DNA of 61,813 nucleotides from an uncultured Lachnospiraceae bacterium. Its GTDB lineage: Bacteria; Bacillota; Clostridia; Lachnospirales; Lachnospiraceae. Location: contig CAJUSO010000017.1 of the NCBI GenBank assembly GCA_910588965.1, positions 1-61,813 on the forward strand, given 5' to 3'. Under the pieces are notes generated by a model. That model did no database searches and was not told the DNA's origin. It was given only the letters and a program-made list of their open reading frames with translations. The first letter of the stretch is position 1. Every line of letters starts with the position of its first letter. The position numbers and the translations under genes were made by a program. Below, piece after piece: positions 33,072 through 41,354 of the stretch.

Positions 33072-36000
33072 TTATTTTTTAATCTTGGAAGTAGACTTAA
33101 CTGCACTCCAATCGCCGTAAAGCGTCTGGCTCTTTTTGTCTACTTTCACAGTCTTGTATGCACGGATACGCACATAGTATTTCTTGCCTGCCTTCAGTTT
33201 CTTAATCGTGGTGGAAGTGGTCTTATATTTCTTTATTACAACCTTCTTCGCACCCTTGAAGTTCTTCTTTAAGCAGTACTGGATCTGATACCCTGTTGCC
33301 TTGGAATCTTTCTTCCATTTTACGGTCAGCTTCTTGCCCTTGACTGCCTTTGTGCTGCTTAAGGACGCTTTTTTCGGCCTTACCTGCAGGGTAACGCTGA
33401 CAGACCTCTTATTGTATGTGCTGGTTGCTGCTGCAGTAATGGTAAACTTGCAGACGCCTATGCCCTTGATGGTTACTTTGCCGTTCTTATCAACCGTAGC
33501 TACTTTCTTGTCAGAGGACTTGTAGCTTAACTTGCCGTTGCCAACTTTTACCTTGGCATTCAGCTTGAACGCTTTGTTCCCATACGCCTTTTTGTAAGAC
33601 TTGGTATAGGAAATCGTCTGGTTCTTCTTGGCTGGCGGTGTTACTGCGGCAGGTTTCAGCTTGGCTTTTGCATCTGTTAATGCCTTGATTGCGCTGGCTG
33701 CGTCTTCTTCTGTTACCTTCTCCTGGCCCAGGAGGGTCTTTGCGTCTGCCAGCACTGCCTGGTAGAATGCCCAGCTATCTGCCGTGTACTTGTTTTTCTC
33801 AGAATCTGCAACCGTATTGGCTGTAACCTGCTGCTTTAAGTAATCTTTCACTGTCTGGAGCTTCTTCACAGCTGCTGCCAGTTCCTCTTTTGCCTTTGTC
33901 ACCTGTTCTGCCGTTGCAGATGCGTTCCCGCTGACAGCGGAAGCCCTGTCATAAACTTCCTGGGCGTCTTTCCAGCTAGCCCCTGTATATAAGGACTTAT
34001 CCATCTCCGAAAATTCACGGACAGCTGTTATCAGTTCCAGTAAATCCAAAGTCCAGTTGGCATTCCTGCGCAGGGCAATCCTATCGTCTGCAAGGAAATT
34101 CACCGGAATCCATACATACCTGGAATCCCTCAGTGCATTCCCGGTATCCGGGTTGCTCCAGCGGTCGCCCATGTAGATAAACTGCCCTTTCTCCGCATTT
34201 ACTGGGAATACGCAGGTGCTCTGGGTATCATAAGTAGTGCCTGACCCTGTATCTACGCAAGGATCGCCTTTGGTGGTCCATGGCCCTAACGGATGGTCTG
34301 CCACTGCATAGCTTGCACGGTTCGGGGACCAGCCGGTACACCCGGAGGTAATGATGTAATATTTGCCGTTGTATTTGAACATTGCCGGGGCTTCCCTGGA
34401 TTCCCCAATAAAGTTCCTGGTGAAGTCCGTGCCTTCCACTGCCTGGCCCTGGGGCTTCGCCACATTGGTGTATGTATCGTTCAGCCTTGCAATGTGCAGG
34501 GTCTGGTTGCCGTCTGAGGAATAGATGACATATGCCTCGCCATTGTCGTCCTTGAACAGGTTCATGTCGCGCACATGGCCGCCTACATCCCCGTCAAACC
34601 CATGGTTTGCATCCTCGTTGTAGTTCAGCAGGTAGCTGCCCTGCATCTGGAACGGCCCGAAGGGGCTGTCAGATACGGCCACGCCTGCCTTAGCCTTGGC
34701 ATAGTTGCTGCCGGTGCTGCCGGGAACCTGCCCATCTGCATGGAACCAAATCACATACTTCTTCGTCTTGTCATTGTAAATCATCTTCGGGCGCTCAATC
34801 ACGCATCCAGAACTGGAGGAACCGTCTGCCGTCCAGATATCTGCATAGACACGTTCCTTGTCTTCTTGTGAAAGGCTGCCATACAGGTCTGTAAAGTACT
34901 TGTCTGTCGTAAATGTCTCCCAGTTATCCACCGTCCTTAACACGCATCCTTTGTCTTCCCAGTTGTATAAATCATAAGAGATATACACATGGATGCCTGG
35001 GCATGGGCGGTAATCATGGGTCTTATCCTCGCCAATCCAATACCAGAACTCCTCATCCTTGCCGTCCCCATCCACATCATAGGTAAGCTGCTGGATCTGG
35101 CCGCCGTGCGCCTGGATGACATCCCCGTTCGTATCACGCCTTACAGCGCCGTCTACGCCGGAAATCGAGTTATATGTCTCTTTCTTCACTTCCCTTAAGT
35201 TCCTGTAAGCAAGCACTAATGCCTTCCATGCGCCTGCTACGGCTGCCAGGTCTGTGGAATCATTCAGCCTTATGGCTTCTGCTGCGGCGTCGTCGTATGC
35301 TTTCTGGGTTGCTGCCGCATATTCCTTGCCTGCAATGTCCTTGTTGTAAAGCTCCAATAACTCTTTTAACGTCTCAATCGTAGTGTAATCCCCTGTCAGG
35401 CGGAAGATGCCGATTTCTGCCACGTTGCAGTTTGCGCTGGAATCGCCTTCCGGCACTGCGTATTTAATATAACGGTACCTGGCGTCCTTCACCTTAAACT
35501 GGGAAGTATAAGCATAGGTGAATTTCCCTGCTGGGGGAACGCTCTTAATCGTATAGAGCATATCCCAGTTCTCCCCATCATTGGAACCATAGATAGATGC
35601 ATTCACGCATCTGTCTGCATAACCGCTCCTGGGGGCATAGCCTACAGCTGCAATCCGCTCTTCTTTGCCCATATCAATCTGTACCCAGCCGTTGGTAACG
35701 CCGTCAAAGAAGGAATTAAAGTTTTTATCTACTACGTTTGCCGGAACGTCAACCGTACCGTTATTCCAAGGTGCGCTGCCCGTTACCATGCTGCTGTCCA
35801 ATGGGATTTCTTCCATTACCTTCTCAATGCTGGAGGAGGCAAGCTCGCCCTTTATTTCTTCCATAAATGCGATATCTTCTTCGCCCTTGGCAATGCCTTC
35901 TGCAAAGGCCTTGTCATATTTCACGCCCTTCACAATGTATGTGGTGATGGAGTTGGCTTTCATGGTAGCAGTAAATGTCCTGTCTGCCGTATTGGCCACG

Positions 36001-38252
36001 ATATTGTCGCTGGCTGTCACATCCTGCCATTTCTCGCCTTCTTCCATGGTGCCGCTGGTACGGATTGCCTGGATCTGGCTGCCCATAGCCTTAAACCTGC
36101 CTAAGTCAAATTCCCATGTCTTATCTTCACCTAAGGTATTGGTTGCTACGATAACTGCCTGCTCCCCTTCCGGGTCATAAGCTGCCAGCATATTGCTGCT
36201 GTTAGAGCCGATAATCGTATAACCTGGGCGGATATACCTGGAGAACTGCCCAAAGGCCTCGTATTTCTTGGTCAGGACGATTTCTTCGTTGTTGTGGTCG
36301 CCGACTGCAAGCCCCCAGTAGCCCTGGTTTACCGGGTCGAACATGATCTCGCCGGCATCATTCAGCTTCGTCTTTAACTCTTCCATGGAATCTGCATCGA
36401 ATTCATTGTCGGCGTCCACGTTCAAGTCAACCGCATTCCACATAATCCATGCTGAACACCTAAGGTTGTTCACATCATTGATAATCCTCTGTGCAAACCC
36501 AAGGGCCGCAGCCATCTCGCCTGCGTTCGTCCCTGCCCTGGAAGCCCCGTCAATCTCGGACATCCACAGGTTCTTGCCTTCTGCCTCTGCCAATGCGCTC
36601 AGTTCCTTGCGCATAGAGCCGCTGTATGTATGGGTGTCGATACGGGTCACCACGCTTTTTGCTTCGTCAGACAATGCATTGTAAGCGTCAATCTGCGTAT
36701 CAATATTCGTCTCGTCCGTGCCTGAGAAAATAATATTCTCAACAGCTGTCTTTGCAGCGCCTGCCGGCATTTCAGCTGCCTGCCTCTCCAACTCGTCATG
36801 GAGGGCAACGATAATGTCAGACTCGGAATCGCCTAAGTCAAAGTGGCAGCCTTCCTGCTTTGCGCTGTTTGCGCCCCAGTAATTGGTGTAAGGCTCGTTC
36901 ATCGGGGTCGTGCTCTGGAAGTAAATCCCTTCGTTTGCCCAATGCACGATGACATCTGCCATGTAGGATGCAAAGGCATGGTAAGAGTCCTTGCGCAGGT
37001 TGTCCTGGCTGGCGTCCACGTTTCCTGAGCTGCATCCGCTATAGGTCATGAAGTATGGCGGGGAATTGGAAAATGCCTCTGCGATAAAGTCGGAACCGCT
37101 CTCCTTATTGGCTGCGATGGCAGCCTTTAAGATATTCACCTGCCTTTTGTCTGCATCCCAGTCATAATTCCATGCGTAGCCGCACTCTTCATCTACCCTG
37201 GTAAATTCGCTCCTATATTCTTCTATGCTCTTCTGTGTGGTGTCTATTTTCGTCACATCCACGCAGTAGCCCGGAACGACAGAATCGGAACGCTTGATAT
37301 GGGGGGCATGCAAAAAGCCAAGGTCTGGCTCTTCTGGCAGTACGCCCATTTCATCGGATTTCACCACCAGCATGTTTACGAAATCCAATGTCCAGCCGCC
37401 TTTGCCTGCCACTTTCACACTGTTATCCCCTGCCTTCAGTTCCACATCAGGGATGGTAACTAAGAACAGGCACTGGTTGGAGCCGCTTGCCGCTATAATC
37501 TTGCTTTCCTGGATAACGTCATTGCTAACCTCAACCTCTGATTCATCGTTCACAGAGATAGCCACATTACGGTCTGTATTGCTGTTGTGCATCATGAGGA
37601 GCTTAATGGTATATTTGCCGGCTGTTCCTGCCTTTACGGTATAATGCAGGTTATCGCCGTCGCCTACCGCGTCGCCTAACCCATTAATCCATCCGATATA
37701 CTTAAACTCCCCAACCGGCTTGCCTTTGTTAAAGCCATAGTCGGCGTCCGATACTGTAAATTTAGCGTCTTTTAAGCCATTGTAATTTTTAACTTCCATG
37801 TTAGCCCCTGCATAGCTGGGCCTCCGGTCTGACTCCAGGTCATAAATAACCGCCTTATCGTTCGGCAGAACTTCTTCTGGGGCTGGGACATCCCCTACAA
37901 AGTCTCCGCCGCCCACATTATAACGCCCAATATTCATGTTCAGGCCGTTTTCGCTGAAAAAGACGTCTGCTGCCTGCGCTGTCATTTTCTCGCTGTAGCC
38001 CAGCCTGTTCGCCCACCAGCAAAGGGATGTGCCCCAGCCTTCAAATTCCCCAAGGCCGTCCCCATCCGTGTCGTTAAACGGGGAAACTGCATCCGGCTGG
38101 AGCTGTACGCTTACATCTGCCTTAACCTCTGCGCGCCCTGTCTGGCTTCCTGCCGCATAAGCTGTCAGGCTAAGCCCGCTTGCTGGCAGTACAGAGGTAA
38201 AGAGCACTGCAGCTGCAGTCATTGCGCTTACACATTTCTTAAATCCTCTCAT
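33072..38252 (-). CDS. Secreted GH30 + GH43 (subfamily 24-like) galactanase, probably for type II arabinogalactan
   Basis: A 1726-residue secreted enzyme. Order: signal peptide (1-34); GH30 domain (about 45-775, opening EFEGWGTSLCWWANRLGYS; acid/base E453 in TPMNEPYTNYW, nucleophile E566 in LWMSEIDG) with a CBM-like beta sandwich inserted at about 163-297; CBM32/F5-8C-like domain (815-955); FIVAR module (956-1022); GH43 domain (1027-1405) with VIERPK (E1153), REAPAMFK (E1287) and TQSTCVFP (Q1344), the pattern of exo-beta-1,3-galactanases of subfamily 24; two FIVAR modules; Ig-like and basic Fn3-like tail. GH30 of this type cuts beta-1,6-galactan, GH43_24 cuts beta-1,3-galactan, so the fusion fits arabinogalactan side chain and backbone. 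Start at 38252 after AAAGGAGAGTGG. Confidence 0.88.
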   Translation of the reverse strand: MRGFKKCVSAMTAAAVLFTSVLPASGLSLTAYAAGSQTGRAEVKADVSVQLQPDAVSPFNDTDGDGLGEFEGWGTSLCWWANRLGYSEKMTAQAADVFFSENGLNMNIGRYNVGGGDFVGDVPAPEEVLPNDKAVIYDLESDRRPSYAGANMEVKNYNGLKDAKFTVSDADYGFNKGKPVGEFKYIGWINGLGDAVGDGDNLHYTVKAGTAGKYTIKLLMMHNSNTDRNVAISVNDESEVEVSNDVIQESKIIAASGSNQCLFLVTIPDVELKAGDNSVKVAGKGGWTLDFVNMLVVKSDEMGVLPEEPDLGFLHAPHIKRSDSVVPGYCVDVTKIDTTQKSIEEYRSEFTRVDEECGYAWNYDWDADKRQVNILKAAIAANKESGSDFIAEAFSNSPPYFMTYSGCSSGNVDASQDNLRKDSYHAFASYMADVIVHWANEGIYFQSTTPMNEPYTNYWGANSAKQEGCHFDLGDSESDIIVALHDELERQAAEMPAGAAKTAVENIIFSGTDETNIDTQIDAYNALSDEAKSVVTRIDTHTYSGSMRKELSALAEAEGKNLWMSEIDGASRAGTNAGEMAAALGFAQRIINDVNNLRCSAWIMWNAVDLNVDADNEFDADSMEELKTKLNDAGEIMFDPVNQGYWGLAVGDHNNEEIVLTKKYEAFGQFSRYIRPGYTIIGSNSSNMLAAYDPEGEQAVIVATNTLGEDKTWEFDLGRFKAMGSQIQAIRTSGTMEEGEKWQDVTASDNIVANTADRTFTATMKANSITTYIVKGVKYDKAFAEGIAKGEEDIAFMEEIKGELASSSIEKVMEEIPLDSSMVTGSAPWNNGTVDVPANVVDKNFNSFFDGVTNGWVQIDMGKEERIAAVGYAPRSGYADRCVNASIYGSNDGENWDMLYTIKSVPPAGKFTYAYTSQFKVKDARYRYIKYAVPEGDSSANCNVAEIGIFRLTGDYTTIETLKELLELYNKDIAGKEYAAATQKAYDDAAAEAIRLNDSTDLAAVAGAWKALVLAYRNLREVKKETYNSISGVDGAVRRDTNGDVIQAHGGQIQQLTYDVDGDGKDEEFWYWIGEDKTHDYRPCPGIHVYISYDLYNWEDKGCVLRTVDNWETFTTDKYFTDLYGSLSQEDKERVYADIWTADGSSSSGCVIERPKMIYNDKTKKYVIWFHADGQVPGSTGSNYAKAKAGVAVSDSPFGPFQMQGSYLLNYNEDANHGFDGDVGGHVRDMNLFKDDNGEAYVIYSSDGNQTLHIARLNDTYTNVAKPQGQAVEGTDFTRNFIGESREAPAMFKYNGKYYIITSGCTGWSPNRASYAVADHPLGPWTTKGDPCVDTGSGTTYDTQSTCVFPVNAEKGQFIYMGDRWSNPDTGNALRDSRYVWIPVNFLADDRIALRRNANWTLDLLELITAVREFSEMDKSLYTGASWKDAQEVYDRASAVSGNASATAEQVTKAKEELAAAVKKLQTVKDYLKQQVTANTVADSEKNKYTADSWAFYQAVLADAKTLLGQEKVTEEDAASAIKALTDAKAKLKPAAVTPPAKKNQTISYTKSYKKAYGNKAFKLNAKVKVGNGKLSYKSSDKKVATVDKNGKVTIKGIGVCKFTITAAATSTYNKRSVSVTLQVRPKKASLSSTKAVKGKKLTVKWKKDSKATGYQIQYCLKKNFKGAKKVVIKKYKTTSTTIKKLKAGKKYYVRIRAYKTVKVDKKSQTLYGDWSAVKSTSKIKK

Positions 38253-38389
38253 TTTTCCACTCTCCTTTTCATTTTTTAGAGCCTGGCTTCCTAATCCTGC
38301 CTCTGCCCCGCCTGGCAGGCAGCCCTTGGGCAATGGGTCCCCTGCCAGGCGGAAGCGTTTTTTTCTGCCTCACCATCTCTTAATTCTTT

Positions 38390-38418
38390 ATTTTAAATGT
38401 TTTCAAGATATTTCTCAA
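38390..38418 (-). promoter_or_regulatory. Promoter of the GH30-GH43 gene
   Basis: TTGAGA (38413-38418) and TAAAAT (38390-38395) on the minus strand with 17-base spacing; transcription would start about 130 bases before the start codon. A perfect 24-bp palindrome abuts the -35 box. Confidence 0.68.
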
Positions 38419-38421
38419 GTG

Positions 38422-38445
38422 TTTTTACTAAAATTTTAGTAAAAA
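38422..38445. promoter_or_regulatory. Perfect 24-bp palindrome, probable operator
   Basis: The half-site TTTTTACTAAAA is followed by its exact complement. It starts 3 bases upstream of the -35 box of the GH30-GH43 promoter on minus. Position and symmetry suit a sugar-responsive regulator. No regulator gene of the LacI, GntR, ROK or AraC type is in the window. As RNA it could also form an AT-only hairpin, but it has no terminator-like GC core. Confidence 0.6.
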
Positions 38446-38470
38446 ACTCATTTTTGGTAAAAGTATATAA

Positions 38471-38514
38471 AAACCAGGGCCAAATTTGTACAATTTGAAC
38501 CCTGGTTCTTTTTT
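38471..38514. terminator. Terminator after dapL
   Basis: AACCAGGG pairs with CCCTGGTT, enclosing CAAATT/AATTTG; the flanks are TATATAAA on the left and CTTTTTTAA on the right. On the minus strand it is followed by TTTTTATATAC and ends the dapF-dapL unit, 70 bases after the dapL stop; it can work in both directions. The rest of 38253-38585 holds only the GH promoter, its palindrome and AT-rich sequence. Confidence 0.85.
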
Positions 38515-38585
38515 AATCTTGCTTCATTTTAGGGAGGGAAATGCCGATATGATTAATTAAATTTTTCTTCATGAAATACAAAAAC

Positions 38586-39800
38586 TTACAGCCCCTTAAT
38601 CCGCTCCAATGCCTTTTGCGTATTTTCATAGCTGCCAAAGGCCGTCAGGCGGAAATAACCTTCCCCGCTGGGCCCGAACCCGGAACCTGGGGTCCCTACT
38701 ACGTTTGCCTGCTCTAAGAGATAGTCGAAAAATTCCCATGAGGTCATTTTCCCCGGCGTTTTCAGCCAGAGATAGGGGGCGTTGACGCCGCCGAACACCG
38801 TGTAGCCCGCTTCCTGCAGGCCGGATTTGATTGCGGATGCATTTCTCATATAATACGCCACCTGCTCTTTCAGCTGGGCTTTGCCCTCTGGGCTGTAGGC
38901 GGCTTCCCCTGCCCGCTGTACAATATAGGGGGCGCCGTTGAACTTGGTGCCGTGGCGGCGGGCCCACATGCCATGGAGGGACACCCCGCCGCACTTTAAC
39001 TCCTTGGGGACTACGGTGTACCCTAAGCGCACTCCGGTAAAGCCTGCATTTTTGGAAAAGCTCTTTAATTCGATGGCGCAGGCCTTGGCCCCTTCGCATT
39101 CGTAAATGGAATGGGCGACATTCTCTTCGGAAATGTAGGCCTCATAGGCACCGTCGTAAATGATGACGGCGCCAACCTTATTGGCGTAATCCACCCAACC
39201 CTGCAGCTGGCCTTTTGTGATGGCAGTGCCTGTGGGGTTGTTGGGCAGGCACAGGTAGATGATATCCGGGGTTTCCTTGGGGAACTCCGGCACGAAGCCA
39301 TTCTCCATGGTGCAGGGCATGTAGATGACATCGCTCCAGGTCCCTGAGGCGGCGTCATAGGCGCCGGTACGCCCGGACATTACGTTGGAGTCTACATAGA
39401 CAGGATATACAGGGTCGCAGACGGCAATCCGGTTGTCCTGGGAAAAAATTTCCTGGATGTTGGCAGAATCGCTTTTGGCGCCGTCCGAGACGAAGATTTC
39501 ATCTGGGGAAATGCCGCACCCCCGGGACTGGTAATCCTGGGACGCAACCGCGTCCCGCAGGAACCCATAGCCCAAATCCGGGGCGTATCCCCGGAAGGTG
39601 GCGGCGTCCGCCATTTCGTCTACGGCTTTGTGCATGGCTGCAATGATTGCAGGGGCCAGGGGCAACGTCACATCGCCGATGCCCAGGCGGATAATGCCTT
39701 TCCCTGGGTTGGCCTGGGTGTATGCCGAGACCTTTTTGGCGATTGTGCTGAATAAGTAGCTTCCAGGGAGTTTTTGGTAGTTCTCGTTGATTTTATACAT
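38586..39800 (-). CDS. dapL: LL-diaminopimelate aminotransferase
   Basis: A 404-residue PLP-dependent class I/II aminotransferase converting tetrahydrodipicolinate directly to LL-diaminopimelate for lysine and peptidoglycan. The lysine carrying PLP is in LKSFSKNAGFTGVRLGY, and LCLPNNPTGTAITKGQL with YDGAYEAY marks the cofactor site; the N-terminal MYKINENYQKLPGSYLFSTI is typical of DapL. Start at 39800 after AGGAGGGTTCCCCC. It is next to dapF, which epimerises its product. Confidence 0.96.
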   Translation of the reverse strand: MYKINENYQKLPGSYLFSTIAKKVSAYTQANPGKGIIRLGIGDVTLPLAPAIIAAMHKAVDEMADAATFRGYAPDLGYGFLRDAVASQDYQSRGCGISPDEIFVSDGAKSDSANIQEIFSQDNRIAVCDPVYPVYVDSNVMSGRTGAYDAASGTWSDVIYMPCTMENGFVPEFPKETPDIIYLCLPNNPTGTAITKGQLQGWVDYANKVGAVIIYDGAYEAYISEENVAHSIYECEGAKACAIELKSFSKNAGFTGVRLGYTVVPKELKCGGVSLHGMWARRHGTKFNGAPYIVQRAGEAAYSPEGKAQLKEQVAYYMRNASAIKSGLQEAGYTVFGGVNAPYLWLKTPGKMTSWEFFDYLLEQANVVGTPGSGFGPSGEGYFRLTAFGSYENTQKALERIKGL

Positions 39801-39875
39801 TGGGGGAACCCTCCTTTTTTGTTTTTCTTCCTTCGGATTGCCTTGCATCCTATCACTTCATCCTGCCCTATAAGT

Positions 39876-40763
39876 TCAAAGGCAAACCTCTCCTTCAAAT
39901 ACGGTTGCGGCAGGGCCTGTCATGTAAACCGGAGTACCTGTCCCCTGCCAGGATATCTTAAGGTCGCCGCCCAAAAGGCGCACCGTCACTTCGGAAGCCG
40001 CTTTCTGGTTCAGCATGGCAGCCACCGCTACCGCACAGGCGCCGGTCCCGCAAGCCAGCGTCTCCCCGCTCCCGCGCTCCCATACGCGCATGCGCAGGGT
40101 CTGCCGGTCTATGATGTTGACGAATTCCGTATTGGTCCGGTTGGGGAAATTGGGGTGGCGCTCAAAAGACGGGCCTATTTTTTCCAAATCCAGCTCCCGC
40201 ACGTCCTCCTCCATAAAAATGACGCAATGGGGGTTCCCCATGGAAACGCAGGTCATCTCATAGGTTTTCCCATTTACCTCTAGCGGCGCCCCTACGGCCT
40301 GCCCGCCGGGGGCAATGACGGGGATTTTTGAGGGCGTAAGTTCCGGGGCGCCCATGTCCACTTTTACCAGGGAAACTTTCCCGCGGCCCTGGGATAGGGC
40401 TGGCTGCGGCTGGGGGCGCAAGGATGCGTCCTCCCCTTCCACTGTTAGGTGCAGGCGCTTGACGCCGGCTAACGTTTCTATGGTGATGTCCGTTTTGTCA
40501 GTAAGGCCGTAATCGTACACGTATTTTGCCACGCAGCGGATGCCATTCCCGCACATCTCGGCCCTGGAGCCATCGGCGTTGTACATCGCCATCTCAAAAT
40601 CCGCTTTCTCTGACGGCTGGATTAAAATCAGGCCGTCAGCGCCAATGCCAAAGTGGCGGTCGCTGACCGTTTTCGCAGTTTCCTGCGGGTTGGGCAGGGG
40701 CGCCTTAAGGCAATTGACATAGATATAGTCATTTCCTAAGCCATGCATTTTTGTAAACTTCAT
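39876..40763 (-). CDS. dapF: Diaminopimelate epimerase
   Basis: A 295-residue cofactor-independent epimerase turning LL- into meso-diaminopimelate. Both catalytic cysteines are visible: MCGNGIRC (first half) and LACGTGACAVA (second half). The start MKFTKMHGLGNDYIYVN is the family N-terminus, with GAAAGGAGACATTTTTC upstream. A loop of about 12 residues (DASLRPQPQPALSQ) is an insertion relative to the usual length. Followed by dapL after 75 bases. Confidence 0.97.
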   Translation of the reverse strand: MKFTKMHGLGNDYIYVNCLKAPLPNPQETAKTVSDRHFGIGADGLILIQPSEKADFEMAMYNADGSRAEMCGNGIRCVAKYVYDYGLTDKTDITIETLAGVKRLHLTVEGEDASLRPQPQPALSQGRGKVSLVKVDMGAPELTPSKIPVIAPGGQAVGAPLEVNGKTYEMTCVSMGNPHCVIFMEEDVRELDLEKIGPSFERHPNFPNRTNTEFVNIIDRQTLRMRVWERGSGETLACGTGACAVAVAAMLNQKAASEVTVRLLGGDLKISWQGTGTPVYMTGPAATVFEGEVCL

Positions 40764-40787
40764 GAAAAATGTCTCCTTTCTTCCATC

Positions 40788-41333
40788 TCAAACCTCCATC
40801 ATTCCCAAGATCATCTGGGCTGTCTCCGCCATGCCGGTGCCAGTGTCCATGCTGCTCTTCTGTATGTAACGGTAGGCTTCCTCCTCAGCCATATGGTTGC
40901 GCGCCATCAAGAGCTCCTTCGCCTTTTGGATGGCCTGCTGTTCCTTGGGGCTGCGGGTTGGGGGATGGGATTTCCTCCTTTTCTTCCTGCGTTCCATGCT
41001 GTAGGCCATCATTTCCATGGTGCTGGCCAGTTCATGGGCCTTCATGGGCATGGGCAGGCATACCACATGCTCCATGGCGCACCCGTCCCAGGCGTTGGGG
41101 GGCGTAAGGACCAGCATCTCAAAGCTTGCGGGCAGGTATTCCCGCAGCTGGGTATAAGGCATATCCCGCAGGCGGCTGGCGCAGACTAGGATCCCCCCGG
41201 AAAGGCTGTCGGCACACTGCAGGGCCTGTGCGCCTGTGACGCACACTTTGCCTACCTGGAATCCATGCTTTAACAAGATGCTCTTTATGCTTCTTCCGTT
41301 TTCTGCTTTTGGAAATGCTACAATCACGTTCAT
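40788..41333 (-). CDS. ANTAR-domain RNA-binding regulator with degenerate receiver domain
   Basis: A 181-residue protein. The first 110 residues look like a receiver domain, but the usual acidic pocket and phosphoacceptor are not convincing (VIVAFPKAENG at the start, ILVCASRL in place of the phospho-Asp strand). The C-terminal 55 residues form an ANTAR domain (SPKEQQAIQKAKELLMARNH, EEEAYRYIQKSSMDTGTGMAE). ANTAR proteins bind paired hairpins in nascent RNA and prevent termination, often in nitrogen metabolism. It lies 21 bases after glnA, with AGGAGAATTGCC before ATG. Confidence 0.88.
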   Translation of the reverse strand: MNVIVAFPKAENGRSIKSILLKHGFQVGKVCVTGAQALQCADSLSGGILVCASRLRDMPYTQLREYLPASFEMLVLTPPNAWDGCAMEHVVCLPMPMKAHELASTMEMMAYSMERRKKRRKSHPPTRSPKEQQAIQKAKELLMARNHMAEEEAYRYIQKSSMDTGTGMAETAQMILGMMEV

Positions 41334-41354
41334 TCCGGCAATTCTCCTATGGGG

